Positions 11,705 to 12,500 of a stretch of DNA of 12,500 nt are shown in pieces; within the stretch, counting starts at the first letter, position 1, and the number at the start of each line of letters is the position of its first letter. The notes under the pieces were generated by a model. That model was not told the DNA's origin, searched no databases, and was given only the letters and a program-made list of their open reading frames with translations. The stretch comes from Salpingoeca rosetta (Eukaryota; Opisthokonta; Choanoflagellata; Craspedida; Salpingoecidae): contig NW_004754931.1 of the NCBI RefSeq assembly GCF_000188695.1, forward strand, positions 1,455,631 to 1,468,130, in the 5' to 3' direction. The position numbers and the translations under genes were made by a program.

Positions 11705-12500
11705 CCTACCTTCCTCCGCCGTCCTTACTCCCTTCATCGTGCCCCTCTGGGTCTCCATACCGCGCTGTCACTCAGTCGCCAGAAGCTGAAGATTCAACCG
11801 TCCTCACCATCGTCCCTCCGGCCCAGTCCGTCTTCCCACAACCGTCAGCCGTCAAGGTTTGCAAGACCTCACTGTTTACTTGTTTGTTTGTTTGTGTGCG
11901 TTTGTTTGTTTGTGTGCGTTTGTTTGTTTGTTTGTTCGTGTGCGTTTGTTTGTGTTTGTTTGTTTGTTTGTTTGTGTTTGGTTGCTTGAGTTGTTGCTGC
12001 ATGCGCAGTTTGCGGCATAATGTTTCATCCGCAGCAGCTCACACCATGCGCTGATACCTTGCCTCTTGTATGCACAGGTGCTCATTGTGGAGACGAAGCA
12101 GCTTGGGGCAGCCACCCACGTGCGCATGCTTCCACGCGTGTCCGTTCTTCTGCAGAAGATGAACCTGTTTGTCACGGACACATTCGCCTTCAAAGTCATG
12201 GATGTGTTCAAGCTGGCCCTTCCCGAGGAGGATGCACTGGTGAGCCGTGATGCGCTGTTCTGCGTACGTGCACCTGTGGAGGGAACGATGGTGATGGTGG
12301 TGGTGGTGGTTGGTCTCCCTTCAACTCGAAACAAACCCGTGATTGAACACATGCTGTATCCCCTCTCTTCACGTGGTGTGTTTTGGTTTTCCCCCCTTTC
12401 CAGGCGCATGTGGACGTCGGCAGCGACGTGACGTGGGCGGAGAATGCTCGAATGGTGATTGGCGATGACAGCGATGGGTCAAGAACACACACGCGCGTCT
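1..12500 (+). CDS. VPS13: VPS13-family bridge-like lipid transfer protein, internal part of gene (17 exons, open at both ends)
   Basis: The joined exons 1-3952, 4227-4344, 4584-4784, 5038-6058, 6453-6734, 6908-7002, 7345-8128, 8395-9002, 9309-9432, 9709-9879, 10133-10326, 10568-10691, 10963-11189, 11360-11537, 11776-11856, 12078-12239 and 12404-12500 give about 2,806 codons without a stop, and all junction phases agree. Conserved VPS13 blocks appear in family order: KFEGHLPSLHVYISD, an FFAT-like motif, LLAPQIVVPIDATSN, REFVTVLQPCALKLSYS, YNPRVSTWEPVLEP, APYWIVNQTGRTIRYR, ALTGVGLSLVDD with PMEVAYLSINP, and LEDLQLDNQ. Known of the family: VPS13 proteins are rod-like RBG proteins with a hydrophobic groove that carry bulk glycerophospholipids between membranes at contact sites (ER with mitochondria, lipid droplets or endolysosomes). 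The FFAT and VAB parts dock the rod to partner membranes. Human VPS13A is about 3,170 residues. With both ends missing and large low-complexity inserts, this protein is probably longer. The A/C-type assignment over VPS13D or VPS13B is inferred from overall similarity. Intron positions are predicted, not confirmed by transcript data. Confidence 0.93.
217..291 (+). repeat. Poly-Gln tract 1 (25 Gln, CAA-rich)
   Basis: Twenty-five Gln codons follow the first RBG block: 18 CAA and 7 CAG. CAG recurs about every five or six codons, and three CAG codons end the tract. It sits between a structured strand block and an Ala/Arg/Pro-rich linker ahead of the FFAT-like motif, so it probably lengthens a disordered loop. 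Confidence 0.97.
460..480 (+). other. FFAT-like motif EFFSCDE with acidic flank (possible phospho-FFAT)
   Basis: The seven codons read EFFSCDE, preceded by AEDTDD. The FFAT consensus is EFFDAxE after an acidic tract, and such motifs bind the MSP domain of VAP proteins on the ER. Human VPS13A and VPS13C have a functional FFAT in a similar part of the rod. Here Phe2, Phe3 and Glu7 are kept, Ala5 is replaced by Cys (small), and Asp4 is replaced by Ser. Ser/Thr at position 4 is the mark of phospho-FFAT motifs, which bind once phosphorylated. The function is inferred. Confidence 0.7.
991..1140 (+). repeat. Lys-rich low-complexity insert
   Basis: An AAG-dominated stretch encodes runs such as HNKKKKTTTMKS, GDTKKKK and KTKTKTKTA, with scattered Asp. 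It is strongly basic and probably disordered, between two RBG blocks. Contact with acidic membrane or RNA is possible, but nothing here shows it. Confidence 0.85.
2041..2460 (+). other. Ser/Thr/Gly-rich disordered insert with Asp run and Arg/Lys cluster
   Basis: This region lies between the TDITRFAGAL block and the LLAPQIVVP block. It encodes Ser/Thr-rich sequence, then EDDDDDDGDEGGDGEG, then a Gly-rich stretch leading into GRKRRSRKGSR. The Arg/Lys cluster could look like a nuclear signal, but in this family it is better read as part of a flexible loop. Confidence 0.8.
3565..3615 (+). repeat. Poly-Gln tract 2 (Q4-P-Q12), after a Thr run
   Basis: Four CAG codons, one CCA, then twelve Gln codons, nearly all CAG with one CAA near the end. 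It follows a Thr run (ACC/ACG/ACA/ACT repeats from about 3520). Unlike tract 1 it is almost pure CAG, so it should be the more length-unstable of the two. Confidence 0.96.
3838..3900 (+). repeat. Asp/Glu-rich acidic run at end of exon 1
   Basis: It encodes IDDLLDEDHDDDDDDDEEQ just before the first splice donor, using GAC/GAT codons in mixed order. It probably forms a disordered acidic loop between RBG blocks. Confidence 0.9.
3961..4125 (+). repeat. Intron 1 (3953-4226): TG tract turning into GGGTGT repeats
   Basis: The tract begins within 10 bases of the donor. About 100 bases are TG, with a few TGCG interruptions, then GGGTGT units at 4062-4082 and a second G-rich block at 4106-4122. Both G-rich blocks fit the G3-N1-7 quadruplex pattern. 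The rest of the intron to the cccacag acceptor is unique and T/C-rich. If retained, the intron shifts the frame and meets a stop at 4270. Confidence 0.9.
4227..4344 (+). CDS. VPS13: VPS13 exon 2
   Basis: It follows the acceptor gtgtcccacag and ends before the donor gtgagt. It enters in phase 1 (G|CC, Ala) and leaves in phase 2. It encodes PTLRVYVEVDDLCTKLVEDH and then DPISRALRLAFDV. This is the usual VPS13 RBG block in which one strand pair is followed by a 'valued membrane' loop and the next strand. It lies in a frame with no ATG-started long ORF, so it is visible only by splicing logic and similarity. Confidence 0.85.
4388..4442 (+). repeat. Intron 2 (4345-4583): imperfect TG/GTAT repeat
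   Basis: TG repeat broken by CG and TATG steps in the 5' half. The 3' half is C/A-rich (CACACACAATGACCAC near 4476-4490, then CCACCACC runs at 4507-4574) before the acceptor. Confidence 0.85.
4584..4784 (+). CDS. VPS13: VPS13 exon 3
   Basis: The acceptor is ctcttgccag at 4583; it completes CA|C (His) and gives HLFYSAAEVRSNISVNM. The exon also contains REFVTVLQPCALKLSYS, the 'L-P-cap' segment typical of VPS13 RBG repeats, followed by NIIGVNLDHIVM. The donor is ATGAG|gtgagt, phase 2. A closer cag at 4601-4603 would start the exon 20 bases later and break the frame, so it was not used. Confidence 0.87.
4848..4915 (+). repeat. Intron 3 (4785-5037): TGTGTC repeat
   Basis: Alternating TG with TC every 6-10 bases (TGTCTGTGTCTGTGTG pattern). 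The end of the intron from about 4990 has short CGCACACG runs and a C8-type run before cgcacag. Confidence 0.87.
5038..6058 (+). CDS. VPS13: VPS13 exon 4: last RBG block before VAB, and VAB repeat 1
   Basis: The acceptor is cgcacacgcacag. The AG|C junction codon gives Ser, then VGYNDLKIVLSVLAALG. An acidic, His/Asp-rich insert covers about 5101-5400. After it come AQVEIGSIDITLIDDFD, then SLSVAFYNPRVSTWEPVLEP at about 5563-5620, which is the most diagnostic VPS13 sequence in the window (N-x5-WEP-x-[IL]EP). LEINFTNAFYSVIMSSVF resembles the helix-containing end of the segment just before the VAB domain. EYLFVNSTAHEMTL carries the first VAB Asn codon at 5987-5989. The exon ends in phase 0 at ACG|gtcagt. 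Confidence 0.92.
6117..6250 (+). repeat. Intron 4 (6059-6452): TG minisatellite with GCGACGCRTCATGTG units
   Basis: TG tracts are separated by a recurring block, GACGCATCATGTGTG near 6178 and GACGCGTCATGTGTA near 6217, spaced about 39 bases, with a diverged copy near 6151. The 3' 200 bases of this 394-nt intron, the longest here, are T-rich unique sequence with no other feature seen. Confidence 0.83.
6453..6734 (+). CDS. VPS13: VPS13 exon 5: VAB domain, repeat 1 to 2
   Basis: The exon is 94 codons in phase 0. It begins VVVEADATVPLLFPAETRRE and runs through SLPGCQPLVGVHVEGVGRFG to KIVTVHSTFQ, a beta-rich pattern that fits the body of a VAB repeat. The acceptor is tandem (CAGCAG at 6447-6452), so an isoform with one extra Gln starting at 6450 is equally readable. 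The chosen donor is CAG|gtgcgg at 6735. Using the GT at 6740 instead would leave two bases and break the frame with exon 6. Confidence 0.87.
6774..6822 (+). repeat. Intron 5 (6735-6907): TG tract
   Basis: Mostly pure TG with two CG interruptions, in the 5' half of a 173-nt intron. The acceptor side reads ctctcactcacacag. Confidence 0.88.
6908..7002 (+). CDS. VPS13: VPS13 exon 6: VAB repeat 2 Asn strand
   Basis: The acceptor ctctcactcacacag is followed by VHNSLHIPLDIGCKLND and SLSELAPGDTF. The Asn codon at 6914-6916 sits in the hydrophobic-x-N context of the conserved VAB Asn. LAPGD matches the recurrent VAB 'L-x-PG-D/E' turn, seen again as ELAPGDCVPF in exon 8. The exon leaves in phase 2 at TTCAG|gtacag. 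Confidence 0.86.
7205..7303 (+). repeat. Intron 6 (7003-7344): long CA tract
   Basis: About 34 uninterrupted CA units (7205-7273), then an imperfect tail with CACT steps to 7303. The tract lies about 40 bases upstream of the cacgccag acceptor. The 5' 200 bases of this 342-nt intron are unique, with short T-rich and CACG-rich parts and no other feature. Confidence 0.92.
7345..8128 (+). CDS. VPS13: VPS13 exon 7: VAB repeats 2-3
   Basis: The AG|C junction gives Ser, then LPLTVAIRGFHARPSGLAYA followed by WNPEPICF, a typical VPS13 segment (x-LPL, then RP, then W). Codons around 7463-7660 form an Ala/Gly/Asp-rich insert. TFSAPLIVRNLLPMPLHLKL carries the third VAB Asn at 7760-7762. A second acidic/Gly-rich insert lies at about 7950-8075. 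The exon ends GPFLLYKPRQWQK|gtgagc in phase 0. Confidence 0.9.
8303..8344 (+). repeat. Intron 7 (8129-8394): CA tract
   Basis: CA repeat with three CG steps, 50 bases before the acceptor acggaacag. The 5' half is unique, G-rich around 8186-8206. Confidence 0.88.
8395..9002 (+). CDS. VPS13: VPS13 exon 8: SHR-BD/VAB core, repeats 4-5
   Basis: The acceptor is acggaacag and the frame is phase 0. It contains APYWIVNQTGRTIRYR at about 8503-8550, the hallmark SHR-BD (PF06650-type) sequence, and the fourth Asn codon at 8521-8523. It is followed by FSLGVRPSTTVRFAFEDSGKW with SEAQRLDTVG, the usual 'W-S-x3-L-D-x-VG' ending. PRFMLHNTSTHTVLCAE carries the fifth Asn at 8857-8859, then ELAPGDCVPFWPQ. This is the best-supported domain of the window. 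The exon ends in phase 2 at GTTCT|gtacgt. Confidence 0.94.
9168..9283 (+). repeat. Intron 8 (9003-9308): 20-bp direct repeat and CA tract
   Basis: The 20-mer CACACGCACACTTATGTTCA occurs at 9168-9187 and again at 9209-9228 (41-base spacing), followed directly by a CA tract at 9231-9283 with one AA interruption. The arrangement suggests growth of the array by unequal slippage. The 5' part of this 306-nt intron is T/G-rich (run of T at 9039-9047). Confidence 0.88.
9309..9432 (+). CDS. VPS13: VPS13 exon 9: VAB repeat 5-6 link
   Basis: The acceptor gtgttttcaag completes CT|G (Leu) and the exon reads PPDADKPSNAFSVASAQDVS and then FRVIRVAVRPQD. It leaves in phase 0 at CAAGAC|gtgagc. The content is plausible VAB beta structure but carries no single diagnostic motif. 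The assignment rests on phase agreement on both sides and on its position. Confidence 0.83.
9590..9684 (+). repeat. Intron 9 (9433-9708): imperfect CA repeat
   Basis: CA repeat with ATAC, ACGAACA and TTCAC interruptions, ending 25 bases before the gtgtgcag acceptor. The 5' part holds a short TG-rich stretch (about 9458-9495). Confidence 0.87.
9709..9879 (+). CDS. VPS13: VPS13 exon 10: VAB repeat 6
   Basis: The exon is 57 codons in phase 0 after the acceptor gacgtgtgcag. ATMVATLSDYDGLADVRIEN begins the exon. The sixth VAB Asn is the codon at 9766-9768, followed by RCAAKDLTVEYRQ. Known of the family: the Asn of VAB repeat 6 is needed for adaptor binding in yeast Vps13, and its equivalent is altered in disease alleles of human VPS13D. 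The chosen donor is GCCACG|gtggga, which gives FVRPQAT joined to GKKEMEIRIP. Confidence 0.86.
9943..9993 (+). repeat. Intron 10 (9880-10132): TG/GGGTG repeat
   Basis: TG repeat that becomes G-rich, with four GGG tracts at 9966, 9972, 9976 and 9982, a sense-strand quadruplex pattern. The 3' part is T-rich unique sequence to the acceptor cacatcag. Confidence 0.87.
10133..10326 (+). CDS. VPS13: VPS13 exon 11: end of VAB region
   Basis: The acceptor is ttatgcacatcag. The exon reads GKKEMEIRIPHCHASFAHTF, then KFYVKQVCKNRGQPVYAV, then PVLLFTDNRLLASKLRR. This beta-strand series corresponds to the stretch after VAB repeat 6 that leads into APT1 in VPS13 proteins. It ends at GCATG|gtgcgt with two bases of a Cys codon (TG|C). 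Confidence 0.86.
10327..10567 (+). other. Intron 11: no long tandem repeat
   Basis: GCATG|gtgcgt to ccatctccacag, 241 nt. The first third is T/G-rich (TGTGGTG blocks at 10335-10385). The middle to 3' part is C/A-rich (CCACACCCACCCC near 10475-10490). No pure microsatellite is present, but the base-composition polarity matches the repeat-filled introns. Confidence 0.84.
10568..10691 (+). CDS. VPS13: VPS13 exon 12: start of APT1-like segment
   Basis: The acceptor ccatctccacag completes TG|C. The exon then reads GLERDSKKAGNDIDLAPRIH and KMQSYFNVALTGVGLSLVDDK. The GVGLSLVDD core matches the VPS13 'G-[IV]-G-x-S-L-[IV]' strand that opens the post-VAB APT1 segment. The phase-0 donor is ACAAG|gtctgt. 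Confidence 0.9.
10702..10904 (+). repeat. Intron 12 (10692-10962): TG tract facing a CA tract
   Basis: TG/TGTGTC repeats cover about 10702-10833, then 44 bases of unique sequence, then a CA tract at 10878-10904. The two tracts are complementary within one transcript, so a hairpin of up to about 13 UG/CA repeat units is possible. Confidence 0.9.
10963..11189 (+). CDS. VPS13: VPS13 exon 13: APT1-like segment; 3' end uncertain
   Basis: The acceptor is cccgtcctgcag. PMEVAYLSINPRKTWEFALD is the expected partner of GVGLSLVDD in exon 12 (family pattern E-[IL]-x-Y-[IL]-S-[IL]). It continues to MTADLHNLVLRVSSEDV. The next exon needs two bases carried over, and donors that satisfy this are at 11187, 11190, 11205 and 11208; all lie in an 18-bp tandem duplication. 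I used 11190, which gives a Trp junction codon. The strong-looking donor AAG|gtgaat at 11284 is in the wrong phase. Confidence 0.78.
11184..11219 (+). repeat. 18-bp tandem duplication at the 5' splice site of intron 13
   Basis: CACGTGGTGTTTGATTT occurs at 11184-11200 and again at 11202-11218; period 18, two copies, differing only at the last base of the unit. Each copy contains CAC|gtggtg and GTG|gtgttt donors. Intron 13 then runs to 11359 with a T/G-rich middle and no other repeat. Confidence 0.9.
11360..11537 (+). CDS. VPS13: VPS13 exon 14
   Basis: The acceptor is gttgctcaccag. The reading FKHYLLHSLFPVHHAMRRWH, then LTYIDCEYTTVYRVILEDLQLDNQ, ends in the VPS13 signature '[IL]-x-[IL]-DNQ'. 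In VPS13 proteins this signature precedes a proline-containing loop. The donor AACCAG|gtctgt is in phase 0, directly after the signature. Confidence 0.89.
11631..11700 (+). repeat. Intron 14 (11538-11775): pure AC tract, 35 units
   Basis: Seventy bases of uninterrupted AC, the cleanest microsatellite of the window, between unique flanks. The acceptor side is C/T-rich (ccttcctccgccgtcc from 11709). Confidence 0.95.
11776..11856 (+). CDS. VPS13: VPS13 exon 15 (short, 27 codons)
   Basis: The acceptor is gctgtcactcag and the donor is GTCAAG|gtttgc. The exact multiple of three is open and in phase 0 with both neighbours. It encodes SPEAEDSTVLTIVPPAQSVF and PQPSAVK. The Pro-rich VFP-like content fits the loop that follows DNQ in VPS13 proteins, but similarity is weak. 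A competing acceptor gtcgccag at 11782 would shift the frame. Skipping the exon would keep the frame, joining DNQ to VLIVETKQL. Confidence 0.7.
11877..11983 (+). repeat. Intron 15 (11857-12077): TTTG minisatellite with TGTGCG spacers
   Basis: TTTG units, with TGTGCG inserted three times, form an 18-base higher-order unit that varies in TTTG number. This repeat differs in type from the dinucleotide tracts of the other introns but again lies on the 5' side. Confidence 0.9.
12078..12239 (+). CDS. VPS13: VPS13 exon 16
   Basis: The acceptor is cttgtatgcacag and the exon is 54 codons in phase 0. VLIVETKQLGAATHVRMLPR leads to VSVLLQKMNLFVTDTFAFKV and MDVFKLALPEEDAL. The pattern 'hydrophobic pairs, then L-[IL]-Q-x-M-[DN]-L, then a helical tail' is the VPS13 strand-helix unit after the DNQ signature. 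The donor is CACTG|gtgagc. Confidence 0.88.
12287..12313 (+). repeat. Intron 16 (12240-12403): GGT run
   Basis: ATGGTGATGGTGGTGGTGG-type trinucleotide run in the 5' half of a 164-nt intron. The 3' end is T/C-rich (ttttcccccctttccag). Confidence 0.85.
12404..12500 (+). CDS. VPS13: VPS13 exon 17 (3' partial)
   Basis: The acceptor ccccctttccag is the most pyrimidine-rich in the window. The phase-0 reading is AHVDVGSDVTWAENARMVIG, then DDSDGSRTHTRV, and it is open to the last base. It is hydrophilic, with no diagnostic motif. The call rests on the acceptor, the phase and the absence of a stop. Confidence 0.75.

Overview
The window is eukaryotic nuclear DNA. It holds a single plus-strand protein-coding gene that runs off both ends: an internal portion of a VPS13-family bridge-like lipid transfer protein (VPS13A/C-like). 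I assembled 17 exon segments separated by 16 GT-AG introns. They join in one continuous reading frame of 8,419 nt (about 2,806 codons) with no stop. The frame is already open at base 1 and is still open at base 12,500, so the N-terminal chorein region and the C-terminal DH-like/PH region lie outside.

Layout. One giant exon (1-3952) carries the RBG (repeating beta-groove) rod. Conserved beta-rich blocks alternate with long low-complexity inserts: two poly-Gln tracts, Lys-rich, Ser/Thr/Ala-rich and poly-Asp segments, and an FFAT-like VAP-binding motif at 460-480. Exons 2-4 (4227-6058) continue the rod and enter the VAB (SHR-BD) domain. Exons 4-10 hold six VAB repeats, each with a conserved-type Asn. 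Exons 11-17 continue into the APT1-like and following RBG segments.

The introns are 164-394 nt and most are filled with simple repeats. Their strand is polarised: TG/G-rich tracts lie toward the 5' splice site and CA tracts toward the 3' splice site. Intron 12 carries a long TG tract and a facing CA tract. Introns 1 and 10 contain sense-strand G-quadruplex patterns. A tandem 18-bp duplication covers the 5' splice site of intron 13, and exon 5 has a tandem CAGCAG acceptor.

Organism. GC-rich exons, short but numerous spliceosomal introns, homopolymeric protein inserts and abundant dinucleotide repeats suggest a free-living unicellular opisthokont, possibly a choanoflagellate. This assignment is an inference and is weak. 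No RNA gene, mobile element, CRISPR array, promoter or transcription terminator was found. The long minus-strand frames are shadows of repetitive coding sequence.
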